The position numbers and the translations under genes were made by a program. The notes beneath the pieces are model-generated. The model did not search any database and was not told the origin of the DNA. It saw only the letters and a list, made by a program, of their open reading frames with translations. This document shows, in pieces, positions 11,401 to 20,700 of a stretch of 53,844 bases of DNA (its first letter is position 1; every line of letters starts with the position of its first letter). This stretch comes from a virus, in IMG/VR virus record IMGVR_UViG_3300048021_000955, positions 1 through 53,844 of that record. One strand, written 5' to 3'.

Positions 11401-14400
11401 ACGTTCTACGCAGTGATGCTCTAAGCAGTATTAATGATCTTGTAACAAATCCAGAAGATTTAACAAGTGTAGGAATTGGTACTGCTAGAAGTACACGAAG
11501 TAATGCTCAAGTTACAGGTCAAATTAATACATCAAGTAGATTAAAGAAAAATTGGAATACACTCGCTGTTACAAATATTGATGCTGAAAATATTATTTCA
11601 GGTATTATATCACCAAGTAGACTTGGCGGTAGCGGTGTTCCAAATAGTGACACATTCCTAAGAGGTGATAGTGCATATTCTGTTGTTGTACAAAAACTTA
11701 AAAAGGCAAGTACAACTGAAAACCCAATTACACTTGTAGGCAATAGCGTAAGTCAAGAGTTTTACGGCACTGTTAGTATTGGTGTCAATAATGTTGACCT
11801 TGATCCGGGCGGAACATTCTCTACACTAGGTGTTTCAAAATTTTTACAATCACAATTTGATGTAAACGCTAATGCTAGTGGCGAAGTATTCCTTAAAGAT
11901 GGTGTTGTTGATGCTGGTACACTGGATTCATTAGATAGTGCATACTTTCTTAATCCTGCAAACTTAACAAGTCCTGTTCCTGTAAACAGAGGAGGGACAA
12001 ACATTACTTCTTATGCTAGAGGCGATTTGCTTTATGCAGAAACAACTGGTACACTTAATCCATTATCTATAGGTAGAAACAATGCTATCTTAAAATCAAA
12101 CGGTGAAACACCTGAATGGGGCACAGCACTTGATCTTGCAGAAGGATTAGACGTTGGTGCTGCTGCACTTACTTCTGCAAGCACAGGTAGTGGTACTGTA
12201 TATAATGATAATGTCACAAGTTTAAATATTGGCGGCGATGCAACTAATATCGATATAGGTAGTACAGAAGGTACAAGAAACTTATTTCCATTTTTAGACG
12301 GATATGATGCTAGTGCAAGTCAAAATGTTGTAGGTAATTTAAAAAGCATAACTGCTACCACAAATGATCCAACTGACAACGGATTAAACGAAATTCCATT
12401 AGATGATACATCTAGTGTACTTGCAGGAATGATTGTAACTGGAAGTGGTAGTATCCCTGCAAACACAACAGTAAGCGGTGTTACAGGTGATTACATTTAT
12501 TTAAGCAACAATACAACTGGTACTATTTTAAGTGGAGCAACATTAACATTTACATACACACCAAAAACACTTGGTATCGATGTAGGTGATACAATTAATA
12601 TTGGCTCAAGTACAAAAACTAATCTAGACGGTACTTGGCCAATAATTGGTGCTACATCTAATGCTACATCGTTTACATTCCAGACTGATGCAAATGTTAC
12701 ATCAAATCCAGTTGATGTTCCTGCAGGCCAATTAACTATAAACGCAAACTTCGTTGTAAAAAATCCTAATATGTTTATCGGTAATGCGCAAAACTCTACT
12801 GCTCCTGTAAGTGGTATTATAGCTGGTACAAGTGCAATAGGCATAGACACAGAAGGTGGTGATTTAACACTACAAGCTGGTTTAGGTACAGGTAATGCAA
12901 CAGGTGGTGACTTTATTATTAGAACCGGTGAAGCGTTAACTACAAGCGATATTCAACATATTGCAACAACACGTATGACCATTGATACTGCTGGTAAAGC
13001 AGCATTTACCGGCGAAGTTGAAGTAAATGACACAATCAGTACAACAGAAACTACTGTTGGGTTGTTAGACGATACTGCTACTACAATTAATATGGGCGGT
13101 GATGCAACCACAGTTGAAATTGGTGCTGCAACAGGCACAACAACTGTACATAACAATTTAGATGTTGATTTAGATCTTAATGTAGATGGCGGTGATATCA
13201 CTACTAACCAAACTACAATGAATGTGATAAATGCTAATGCAACAACAGTAAATGCATTTGGTGCAGCTACAACTATTAATTTAGGTACCGGCGGTGACGG
13301 CGGCGGCACAACTACTATTGGACACGACCTAGTAGTAAGCGGAGATCTTACTGTAAACGGAGATACGACAACTATTAATTCGACAGAATTAACTGTTGAT
13401 GATAAAACTATTACAATAGCAAGCGGAGCAGCAGATGGGTCAGCAGCCAACGGAGCTGGTATACTTGTTGATGGCGCAAATGCAAGTCTACTTTGGGATA
13501 ATGCTAATACAAGTTGGGATAGTACTGAAGATTTTAACTTAGCAAGTGGTAAACAGTACTATATAAACGATGCTAGTGTTCTTAGCAGTACAACACTAGG
13601 TGGTGCTGTTGTAAACAGTAGTTTACAAACATTAGGTACAATTGGTACTGGTGTGTGGCAAGGCACAATAATTTCTCCAACATACGGCGGAACTGGTGTA
13701 AACAATGGCACTAAAACAATAACACTAGGCGGCAATCTTACGCACAGTGGAGCGCATACATTAACACTGACTACAACAAATAACACAAATATTACTTTAC
13801 CAACAAGTGGCACATTATCGATAACAGGTAATCCATTAAGTCAATTCGCATCAACAACTAGTGCGCAACTAGCAGGTGTGATAAGCGACGAAACAGGTAC
13901 TGGTAATTTGGTGTACAACAACAATCCAAACTTTACAAACAGTGTAACCACATCTAGTGCAACTTTTGCAGCATTTAACACAAATGCAACAACCGTTAAT
14001 GCATTTGGTGCAGCAACAGCATTAGGATTAGGTGCTACATCGGGTACAACTACTGTAAACAACGGATTAGCTGTTTTAGGTAATTTGAGTATTGGTGGAT
14101 TAAGTGATCTTACTGTTAGTGGTGGTACATTTAGTCTTGCAAATACAGGTGCAACAACAGTCAATGCATTTGGTGCAGCTACAACTATTAATATGGGTGC
14201 AAGCACTGGTACAATGAACTTGAACAATGCTAACGTTGTAGTTGCAGGTGATTTAGCAGTAAATGGTAACACAATTGATACAGACGAAACAGGTACATTT
14301 AACTTACTAAAAGATAATGCAACTGCTATTGCGTTTGGACAAGCTGCTACAGCAATTGTAATTGGTGAAACTTCAGGTACAAGTACATTTAGACATAATG

Positions 14401-16565
14401 TAACAATCGATCAAGATCTAACAATTACAGGCAACTTGGTTATTGGTGCTATTGACAATGTGCCAATTGGACAAACTACACCAGCTGCTGGTGGATTTAC
14501 AACATTAAGTGCAAACAACTTTGTAACATTTACAGATGCTACAAATGCAACAGGTGATTTTGCAACTGGTAGTGCTTCGGTAAAAATTACAGGTGGTTTA
14601 CACGTTGCTAAGGACATTAAAGCAGATAACTTTATTGGTGATTCTAGTGCTAATGATTTAACAAGCGGCACTATACCAGATGCAAGAGTTCCATCTAGTG
14701 CAATCACACAACACCAAACAGATATTACTGCAACTGGTATTTTAAATGGTGGTAGTATTACATCAGGATTTGGTAACATTGATATTGGTACAAGCACATT
14801 CAGTGGTAATGGTAGCGGACTTACAACTTTGTCAGCAACACAGTTAACTACTGGAACAATACCAGATGCAAGAATACAATCAAGCGGCGTTACTCAACAC
14901 CAAGGAGATATTTCAGGAGTAGGAACACTTGCTTCAGGTAGTATTTCAAGTGGCTTTGGTAATATTGATATTGGAACAAACAGTATTACAGCAACTGGTG
15001 CAGCAAGCTTAGGTTCAACAAACTTTAATGATAATAACCTAACAAATGTTGGAAACATAGCACTAGACAGTTTAAGTGCAGATAATGGTGCGTCTATAAG
15101 TGTAAATGCTAATGCAATTGTTACAATATTGAATACAAGTAGTGCTACAAGTACAACAAGTGGAGCATTACGTGTAAGTGGCGGACTTGGTGTTGCTGGA
15201 AATATTTACGGCGGAGCAATTTACACAGCAAACGGTGCAAATATACAATCATTAAATGCAAGTAACTTATCAAGTGGTACAGTTCCAAACACTAGAATTG
15301 ATGGAACATATAGTAACTTAACAGGCACTGGTGCATTAGACGCAGGTGAAATTACTTCTAACTTTGGTAATATTAATATTGGCACAAGTACATTTACTGG
15401 TAATGGTAGTGGACTTACTAATGTAGATGCAGACACATTAGATGGTATTAACGGAGCAAGTTTGTTACGTAGTGACGAAGCTGATACAATGGCAGGATTG
15501 TTGACTATGAGTCACGCAGGTGACGAAATGATCAGACTGGCTGACACAAGTTCAACAGGTAATCCATATATCAGTTGGTATCAAGCTGGCACACGTAGAG
15601 CTTATATGCAATATGTTGATAGCGGCGATAGAGTATATATTGCTAACGAAGGCGGAAGTACTGCTATTAATTTAGATGGCGGAACTAGCGGACTTGAATT
15701 TATTGAAGGTTCAAATACATATACAGTTTGGCACAGTGGTAATGACGGTGCTGGTAGTGGACTAAATGCTGATACACTAGATGGTGTAAGTTCAGGTAGT
15801 TTCTTACGCAGCGATGCTAACGATAGTTTCTCAGGAACAATTAGTGGTGCAGGAGATATTAGCATATCAGGTAACATTACCGCTGCTACATTTACAGGTG
15901 ATGGTAGTGGACTAACAGGTGTTACTGCTACAAACGCAAGTACACTAGACAACTTAGATAGTACAGAGTTCTTGCGCAGTAATGCTAGTGATGCGTTTAC
16001 TTCTGGTACACTTACAATTAACGATGATTTAGCATTACAATTGGGCTCTAGCACTTCAAACGCATTTCAATGGAGATTTGAAGATGCAAATGGTAAACTA
16101 CAAGGGCGTTTTTATGGAAGTGCTACTTTTATTGCCTTGTCAGATTATAGCTCAGGAAGTTTTGGCGGCGAAAAGATATTATTAAGGAGAAACGGTAATA
16201 TTGACGCATCAGGTGAAATTACAGCATATTACTCAGATGCAAGATTAAAAGATTTCCAAGGTACAATACCAAATGCACTAGACAAAATTATGAGTCTAAA
16301 TGGATACTATTTCACTGAAAATGATAAAGCCAAAGAACTTGGATACTCAAATGATAAAATGCAAATTGGTGTTAGTGCCCAAGAAGTACAGGCAGTATTA
16401 CCAGAAATAGTAAAACTAGCACCTATATCTCAAAACGAAGGAGTTGATGATTATTATACTGTGTCTTATGAAAAGTTAACTCCTGTGTTAATTGAAGCAA
16501 TAAAAGAACAGCAAACTCAAATCGATGAACTCAAAGAAATGGTACAAAAACTACTAGATAAATAA
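5490..16565 (+). CDS. 3691-aa tail fibre protein with C-terminal S74 chaperone domain
   Basis: This is a very large fibre protein. It starts at an ATG behind AGGAGG (5477-5482). Residues 1-50 are a small GELAINTADGKVYL-type cap seen at the start of many marine phage fibres. From about residue 164 (VYVSAEQGDDANDG) there is a pectin-lyase-like beta-helix segment. Three Cys-RD modules follow (Cys codons at 7038, 7797 and 8295), then a long Gly/Thr/Asn-rich shaft with six NAFG/NMGG-type repeats, and near residues 3310-3500 the ADTLDG..FLRSD repeats common in fibre tips. The last ~110 residues are a Peptidase_S74 intramolecular chaperone: Ser3582-Asp3583 in YYSDARLK is the self-cleavage site, and a C-terminal coiled coil (IKEQQTQIDELKEM) would aid trimer assembly before release. 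Role: receptor-binding or long tail fibre. Confidence 0.88.
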   Translation: MATKIRHKRSAVAGKQPLVSQLESGELAINTADGKVYLLRDDNTVQDITRRVFEGNTQLEVDDLGDSTSAAITATVNNDLKMSVTDNGIFLNDDISINNANTLTFKELTGSGADGISLKSPDTLDAGYNLTLPPQVGTTGQLIATDAQGNLFFQDADIFGGNVVYVSAEQGDDANDGQSAPVKTVKRACQIASGLIYNADGTTNGTRVNVKVAVGDYTEDNPIIVPDNTVIKGDGLRGCIIRPANANRDILRVRNACYFGEFTFRDGVDENQVPLITADYAVAFDDPFDANITDRADYTNLPDTRPFITTSPYIQNASILSFLGMNGAKIDGSKVTSPNIGFIPQEQENPVVGAIPEQGKSMVANAFTILSFGGTAWRLTNDAYAQIVSCFEIFLLNGVYCQSGGYCSITNSATNFGLYALRSSGYSPKAFEFDRAFVTGTGAFEGLQTVSIVGINRDTPVEEFVLRFREADYKTAYERLLVEKDQIAADTVTWINQQIAAASPSIWASFEYDQTKCARDVGLLVDAIRWDAAFDTNYRSVSSALTYFNGRFPSALFAAQKAQHIEAFTQAKSFTTNITQQSTYDSRVNALWDEIIEILDNDKTFTPTTGTTYDPNTGILVANIGAHNLTVGTSIIIADNSLTFTCASDGNTAQVTYPRSTDPASKTALTISAVTSDTITVNVGTSSETSAHTFITSAANSVTIEGVGVTGLTDPTGYNSSYLAGYGDARTQLESNRNFLIKEITAWIAVQVAGEISPFVSTFSYDVAQCENDIGLILDALRYDLTYGGNLQTFDAAIQYFVGTTKQLADGQKDATLASYARLKEIIGQVILEQAVTVSAGNALTQDTSGTAGSSDASNAAKDRIQEIIDYVDSDGATPPTKIEPGTTWVSAALVEDKDRLYPEAQKNIGQNVNAYIETQVDAAQWYNFTYDNSKCLRDTKLIVEAVAKDAWDTGNRYSRSAGLSYYNKNIGDSSQISISGQERQTISAINQAKALTLAEITSLSLASRNFVGSRFDIVTTIINDGDDLPDAQDVSSEGDITNDFKTNATESTFNGSTDVNVNVDVFTIVDHGFTNGQKVIYDPDNNPVIQGLDAEQTYYIKIINDDEFSLTFDESGDFDVNVLATSTGTHKFLSGVIEFFVNEITDSHTTYQTLELESGSESYEFVPGRQITGVTGTSNNAAIVFSWKPAIRELIVSIEQVAVGQSLLRIQFDETSTITADHAGTPNTTIGVNAAQSKLGLGTATFAIKATDGSSSLSNLSALPENQVWFHRPSIVNSSSHTWEYAGSGTDYNALPQNGGNTKSEFEQFEELPGRVYSSGTNELGDFKVGDFITAFNRTGNITFRNKVQVDELDALRLSLSDVAIEEISTSVNLGDDELGGASNARLSTQLAVRAFISNRLGGFVDKTVSTAAVPGAIVQLNTNGQLNGDLIPATRQFTNTNTQGYQSRLEQVDNIPPVDLKAGDIATENYEQVELTLSGNISAADGAIITQPTAFGATGYAKGLYGNSGNILVASIGGEWIVGDDSTGSQFQTGVGNNIFVDGVDSGVYPTGIGLSSQVIDNFFLRSSNSSQFLILDPTDDYTFTTNTITNLERTSNVTTATTSGAHNLLIGNQISITCSDNETFETNGQVISTPTSTTFTYSNVDPDDVASFAVSDGFVGSVVRSADGNAQGRVTELREGVLSGIDNSNITGGTLYTPTVGNQTYLDVVLTNVTGSGTGATADITVTAGQVTDVDIKTGGTGYAIGDLLSAASSSVGNTGSGFQIEVTAFEKRAYIDIIGGELFVASSSSVDFVEDNTAVQTARDINLDDFITHNFLAGSSGAGGAVDYTNFRITIPNHGYSNGDPLKYDTLGNAPIGGILNGQVVYAKFIDNNTIELYEGFALLNKIEFASTPANNNHNLTRSTVNITDNSVIIENHGYTTADAVRLNTLSDGSSSNALPIVDGADPIPDGSRFFVGSVTTNSFTLHVLRSDALSSINDLVTNPEDLTSVGIGTARSTRSNAQVTGQINTSSRLKKNWNTLAVTNIDAENIISGIISPSRLGGSGVPNSDTFLRGDSAYSVVVQKLKKASTTENPITLVGNSVSQEFYGTVSIGVNNVDLDPGGTFSTLGVSKFLQSQFDVNANASGEVFLKDGVVDAGTLDSLDSAYFLNPANLTSPVPVNRGGTNITSYARGDLLYAETTGTLNPLSIGRNNAILKSNGETPEWGTALDLAEGLDVGAAALTSASTGSGTVYNDNVTSLNIGGDATNIDIGSTEGTRNLFPFLDGYDASASQNVVGNLKSITATTNDPTDNGLNEIPLDDTSSVLAGMIVTGSGSIPANTTVSGVTGDYIYLSNNTTGTILSGATLTFTYTPKTLGIDVGDTINIGSSTKTNLDGTWPIIGATSNATSFTFQTDANVTSNPVDVPAGQLTINANFVVKNPNMFIGNAQNSTAPVSGIIAGTSAIGIDTEGGDLTLQAGLGTGNATGGDFIIRTGEALTTSDIQHIATTRMTIDTAGKAAFTGEVEVNDTISTTETTVGLLDDTATTINMGGDATTVEIGAATGTTTVHNNLDVDLDLNVDGGDITTNQTTMNVINANATTVNAFGAATTINLGTGGDGGGTTTIGHDLVVSGDLTVNGDTTTINSTELTVDDKTITIASGAADGSAANGAGILVDGANASLLWDNANTSWDSTEDFNLASGKQYYINDASVLSSTTLGGAVVNSSLQTLGTIGTGVWQGTIISPTYGGTGVNNGTKTITLGGNLTHSGAHTLTLTTTNNTNITLPTSGTLSITGNPLSQFASTTSAQLAGVISDETGTGNLVYNNNPNFTNSVTTSSATFAAFNTNATTVNAFGAATALGLGATSGTTTVNNGLAVLGNLSIGGLSDLTVSGGTFSLANTGATTVNAFGAATTINMGASTGTMNLNNANVVVAGDLAVNGNTIDTDETGTFNLLKDNATAIAFGQAATAIVIGETSGTSTFRHNVTIDQDLTITGNLVIGAIDNVPIGQTTPAAGGFTTLSANNFVTFTDATNATGDFATGSASVKITGGLHVAKDIKADNFIGDSSANDLTSGTIPDARVPSSAITQHQTDITATGILNGGSITSGFGNIDIGTSTFSGNGSGLTTLSATQLTTGTIPDARIQSSGVTQHQGDISGVGTLASGSISSGFGNIDIGTNSITATGAASLGSTNFNDNNLTNVGNIALDSLSADNGASISVNANAIVTILNTSSATSTTSGALRVSGGLGVAGNIYGGAIYTANGANIQSLNASNLSSGTVPNTRIDGTYSNLTGTGALDAGEITSNFGNINIGTSTFTGNGSGLTNVDADTLDGINGASLLRSDEADTMAGLLTMSHAGDEMIRLADTSSTGNPYISWYQAGTRRAYMQYVDSGDRVYIANEGGSTAINLDGGTSGLEFIEGSNTYTVWHSGNDGAGSGLNADTLDGVSSGSFLRSDANDSFSGTISGAGDISISGNITAATFTGDGSGLTGVTATNASTLDNLDSTEFLRSNASDAFTSGTLTINDDLALQLGSSTSNAFQWRFEDANGKLQGRFYGSATFIALSDYSSGSFGGEKILLRRNGNIDASGEITAYYSDARLKDFQGTIPNALDKIMSLNGYYFTENDKAKELGYSNDKMQIGVSAQEVQAVLPEIVKLAPISQNEGVDDYYTVSYEKLTPVLIEAIKEQQTQIDELKEMVQKLLDK
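12180..14430 (+). repeat. Tandem NAFG/TINMG fibre-shaft repeats
   Basis: The shaft has at least six related units of the form N-x-x-ATTVNAFG-x-ATTINMG-x-x-TGT. The DNA repeats as well: the 30 bases at 13251-13280 and 14163-14192 are identical, and a third copy from 13998 shares the first 17. Two weaker copies occur in the preceding gene. Such identity could let copies recombine and change fibre length. Confidence 0.75.
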
Positions 16566-16569
16566 TATT

Positions 16570-16597
16570 AAGGTATCCAGTTTTATCTGGATACTTT
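16570..16597 (+). terminator. Rho-independent terminator after the fibre gene
   Basis: A perfect 8-bp stem GTATCCAG/CTGGATAC (16573-16580 and 16587-16594) closes a TTTTAT loop and is extended outward by further A-T and G-T pairs. The following T-tract is short. It sits just after the fibre stop codon and before the next promoter. Confidence 0.7.
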
Positions 16598-16598
16598 A

Positions 16599-16627
16599 TT
16601 GACAAAAATTAAATATAATGTTATTAT
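16599..16627 (+). promoter_or_regulatory. Sigma70-type promoter TTGACA-N17-TATTAT
   Basis: A consensus -35 TTGACA at 16599-16604 is followed after exactly 17 bases by TATTAT at 16622-16627. The placement between a terminator and the next gene supports it. It would start the 16655-21105 operon with host polymerase, not the phage late machinery. Confidence 0.7.
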
Positions 16628-16654
16628 AGCAAGATAACAAACTAGGAAACAAGT

Positions 16655-16825
16655 ATGGCACTACCAAATACGGGAAGCACAATTACAATGAGCCAGATAT
16701 CCAACTACTTTAGTGGGCCATCTAGCAACATTAGCATAGGTGCTGATTTAGGTCCATACATAGGTATATCAAATGGCACTACAATTTCTATGAGTAGTTC
16801 ATTTGGCGGATACTACTTTCCTTAA
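16655..16825 (+). CDS. Small fibre-like peptide, 56 aa
   Basis: A short ORF of 56 codons starts at an ATG behind TAGGAAA and reads MALPNTGSTITMSQIS at its N-terminus, with ISIGADLGPYIG, TTISMSSSFGG and a YYFP end. Two S-x-T-I-S/T-M-S elements frame it. Many marine T4-like phages encode short proteins of this MALP-x-SG-x-ISMS type, which resemble isolated fibre or collar modules; I recall the family but not a proven function. It is the first gene after a sigma70-type promoter and lies 16 bases before the next ORF. A virion attachment peptide is the best guess. Confidence 0.65.
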   Translation: MALPNTGSTITMSQISNYFSGPSSNISIGADLGPYIGISNGTTISMSSSFGGYYFP

Positions 16826-16841
16826 ACACACAGGAGAAGTT

Positions 16842-17216
16842 ATGAAAACATTATATGAAGTAATGAATATTGATCTAGCTGATGAATATACAAAAACAAG
16901 AAAAGTTGCTAAAGGTGCAACACTAGGGTTAGATGAAAAATTAGCTGATAAGGTTTCGGCTGCTATCGACGAACTTGATATTCCACAAGACGACGAACGT
17001 CATCATTGGATCCAAAAGCTTGGTAAAGCAGCTGGTGTAGACTTACTTACATTAGGTAAAGTACAACCTGAAAATATGTTAGCAATGGCAGGATTAGGTG
17101 ATGATTTCCAAGAAGCAGTAAAAGTTGCAACAAGCACAGCAAGGAAATTAAATCAAAAAACAATCGATGCTGAAAAAGACTTGAACGAAGAATTGATACC
17201 GACTAACACATTATGA
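16842..17216 (+). CDS. Hypothetical helical protein, 124 aa
   Basis: I do not recognise this protein. I chose the ATG at 16842 because AGGAG lies seven bases upstream; an earlier GTG-type extension would overlap the preceding small gene. The product is soluble, charged and largely alpha-helical by composition, with a Lys/Asp/Glu-rich C-terminus and no membrane segment or known motif. It overlaps the following glycosyltransferase gene by four bases (ATGA), so the two are probably translationally coupled. Confidence 0.7.
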   Translation: MKTLYEVMNIDLADEYTKTRKVAKGATLGLDEKLADKVSAAIDELDIPQDDERHHWIQKLGKAAGVDLLTLGKVQPENMLAMAGLGDDFQEAVKVATSTARKLNQKTIDAEKDLNEELIPTNTL

Positions 17217-17797
17217 AATTAAGTATCTGTGTGCCTTGTAGAGATCAAGTGCATACACTGTTTACTCAAAGTTTAGTTAATTTAACTAATAGGCTTACAC
17301 GCAAACAAATAGAGTTTGAACTACATCTATTTGCTGGTAGTGTAATCTGTGAATCACGTACACGTCTTGTTGAAGAAGCACTATCTGTAAACAGTGATAA
17401 AATATTATTCTTAGACAGTGATATACAATTTCCATCAAATATGATAGATAAATTGTATTCTCATAACAAAGATATTGTGGCGGCTAACTACAGCACAAGG
17501 TACCCAATTTATCAAAGTGTTGCATTTACCGATCCAGAAAATATTACAGCAAGATTAGACGCAACACAAGGTCTGCATAAGATCTGGGCAGTCGGAATGG
17601 GATGTATGCTTATTGATATAGATGTTTTTCATACATTGCCTAAGCCTTGGTTTGTACACGAATATAATAAAATAGACGATACGTTCAGCGGCGAAGATAT
17701 ATACTTTTGCAATCAAGCAATGCATCACGGCATTGATGTTTGGGTAGACTCTGATATAAAATTAGGGCATATAGGAACAAAGGCTTACACACTATGA
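17213..17797 (+). CDS. Small GT-A type glycosyltransferase
   Basis: The 194-aa protein starts with the beta-strand ICVPCRDQVHTLF typical of GT-A nucleotide-sugar transferases. It has a D-x-D metal-binding motif at residues 68-70 (FLDSDIQF), and near the end a GEDIYFC acidic patch and a final HIGTKAYTL that resembles the closing motif of related phage enzymes. The donor and acceptor sugars cannot be told. It overlaps both neighbours by four bases and so is co-translated with the large repeated protein that follows, suggesting that the two act together in glycan transfer. Confidence 0.75.
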   Translation: MKLSICVPCRDQVHTLFTQSLVNLTNRLTRKQIEFELHLFAGSVICESRTRLVEEALSVNSDKILFLDSDIQFPSNMIDKLYSHNKDIVAANYSTRYPIYQSVAFTDPENITARLDATQGLHKIWAVGMGCMLIDIDVFHTLPKPWFVHEYNKIDDTFSGEDIYFCNQAMHHGIDVWVDSDIKLGHIGTKAYTL

Positions 17798-20700
17798 GAG
17801 CAATAGATAGATTTGAAAAATTTTCTAAGCCGTTACACAACGGTCAAGATCAATTAAAAAATTTAATATTTGATAGATATCCAGTTTTGAAAATGGACGA
17901 TTATTGCAACTTAGATAAAGCTTTGGCAGCCGCTTCAAATTTTGATAGCGATTATGTTTGGATTGTAGACACAAATATAAGAGTATATGATAGCTTTCCT
18001 TGGTGGTTCAAACCACGAGCAATTGACGAAGTACAAATACACGAATTTCCTTATGTATATAAAGAAAGTAGAAAAGTAAAATCTTGGGATAAAGTTAGAT
18101 TAGTACCAACAAAAAAAGTAGATACTGAGCCAAGACAACATATACACATATGCGGTGAATACGATGTATATAAAGGAAACGACAAATTTGATGCATTTTA
18201 CATAGGAAGCAATCAAGAAGATATTGATAAACTTACACAAAAAGTTCCACATTTACAAACTGTTGAGAACTGGTATGAAGCACAGGCTAAATCATACACA
18301 GGTATGTTTTGGGTAGTGTGGGAAGATATTGATGTTAGAGATACATTTAAATTTAGTTATAAACCAGATGAGTGGAGTCACGATAATGTACACGTTTTTG
18401 GTAACGGAGATATAGATACATTAGATGGCGTTGCTTTGTTTCCTAAAAACTATAAAATCACAGACAAAGAACTTGAACACAGATTTTATGTTAACAAAAA
18501 AGAAGTAAGGATAATGGCAAGTACGCCTAAGCCTTACAATAAGTTTTCTATAAACAGCTACAAAGAATATGAATATGCACTGCAAAATTCTGAAACAGAT
18601 TTATTTTGGGGTGTTCCAGACGATATAGAAATTACTGATAATAATATTTTTAATTTTTATATTGATCATCATAATCAATCTTTAAAAAACAAAAATCACG
18701 TCTGGCTTAACAATAACAAATACAACGGATTGGTTTTGTTTAGTAAGAATAGTATTGTTACAAATAAAGAAATCGAATATAGATTTATTGCTGATAGAAT
18801 AGAACACGATACGATTGTTAGTAAATCAAAACCTTTTAATGTTTTTGTTATCAACAATTATAAAGATTATTTAAATGCATTAGATAAAACCGAAACACAG
18901 ATGTTTTTAGGTGTGCCAAGCGATGTGATATTAAATGATTTTGATATAAATGAATATTTTTATGATTTAGATGAACTTGATACTGGAACTACACATTTAT
19001 TTTTAAATGGAGAAAACTTTGACGGAGTTGCTTTGTACAGCAAAAGTAATTCTGTAACTGAAAAAGAAGTTGAGCACAGATTTTATACAAATAAAAAAGA
19101 ACACAATATCGTTGTAAGTAATCCACGTGCATATGAAAAATTTGTTATTAATAATTATAACGATTATCTAAATGCACTAAAAGAAACAAAATCAGATATG
19201 TTTTGGGGAGTACCTTCTGATGTAGATGTGTGTGAAGATTTTGATTTTGATTTATATTTTAGTCATCATAATAAATTTGATAGAGAAATAAATCACGTTT
19301 TTTTAAATAAAGAATTTTATGACGGTATTGTTCTTTTTAGTAAAAAATCTATTTGTACAGAAAAAGAAGTTGAAGCACGTTTTTATGTCAATAAAAAAGA
19401 ACATAAAATAGTAGCAAGTAATCCAAAAAAATACGAAAAGTTTATTATTTCAAGTTATGATGATTATTTACGAGCAAGAGATCAATCAAAAACAGATTTA
19501 TTTTATATTGTTTATAACGACATAGAAATTTTGGATACTTTTGACTTTGATGTTTATATTTCACATCATAATCAATACGAAAGAAAAATTAATCACGTAT
19601 GGAAAAATGGAAATTTTTACGACGGAGTAGCATTGACTACAAAATCTATTATGCTCACAAAGCACGAAATTGATTATAGATTTTTTGCAGTAAAGAAAGA
19701 ATATAAAGAAGTTGCTAGTATTCCAGATTCATTTGAAGTAGTGTTTATTAGTAATGGCGAAATAAATGCTGATAAAAATTACAATAAATTATTACTAGAA
19801 TATCCTAATGCAAAGCGTGTAGATAAGGTTAAAGGTATTCACCAAGCTCATATTGCTGCTGCAAAATTAGTTGACACAAAAATGTTTTGGGTTGTTGACG
19901 GAGATGCAGAAGTACTAGAAGATTTTGAGTTTGATCATCAAATTGCACACTACGATATAGATGGTTATAAAACAGTTTTTGTATGGCGAAGCTTAAATCC
20001 TGTAAATAATTTAATTTACGGATATGGAGGTGTAAAACTTTTACCAACTGAACTTACTTTGAATATGGATGTAGAAACTGCTGATATGACTACAAGTATT
20101 AGTAAAAACTTCAAAGGTGTAAACAGAATGAGCAATGTTACTGCATTTAACACTGATGCCTTTAGTGCGTGGCGAAGTGGATTTAGAGAGTGTGTAAAAC
20201 TTGCAAGTAAAGCTATAGATAGACAAGTCGAAGATGAAACTACCTTTAGATTAAAAGCCTGGTGTTCAAGAGGAGCAGACAACCCTTTTGGGCTAGAAAC
20301 TATTGCTGGAGCGTATGAAGGAGCAAAGTACGGTTTAGCATTTAAAAACAACAAGGATGCACTAAGAAAAATTAATGATTTTAAGTGGCTAAACGATAAA
20401 TTTAAAAATACATTTGATCCCAATGTAAAAGAGTATGATTTAAATTTTTTAGACGAATCAGAAGAACAAGCAATGCTTAGATTTAATCCTATTACAAAAT
20501 CAATTTTTCAACAAATAGAAAAAAAATTAGGAAAAAATTATAGATATAAATCAGGTACGGTCAAGTTTGTGATTGAAAATGTAGGAGATATTTATTTTGA
20601 TAGTAAAGGTGTAAGAATAAGTAAAGCCTATGCTGATGCTGAAATAATTGTTGATTTAAAAACTGCACTAAAAGCTCTTGCTGGAGAAGCCGATACATTG

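Noticed and set aside
12953-14272. Long open frames on the minus strand opposite the fibre shaft
   Set aside because: They arise from the repeated GCA/ACA/GTT codons of the plus-strand gene, have no ribosome-binding sites and encode Val/Pro/Ser-rich strings without domains.
16557-16564. GATAAATA at the end of the large fibre gene
   Set aside because: It is produced by the terminal codons GAT AAA TAA, lies before a terminator, and no gene starts within a plausible distance.
16599-16619. TTGACA with the perfect TATAAT at 16614
   Set aside because: The spacer is only 9 bases; TATTAT at 16622 gives the proper 17.
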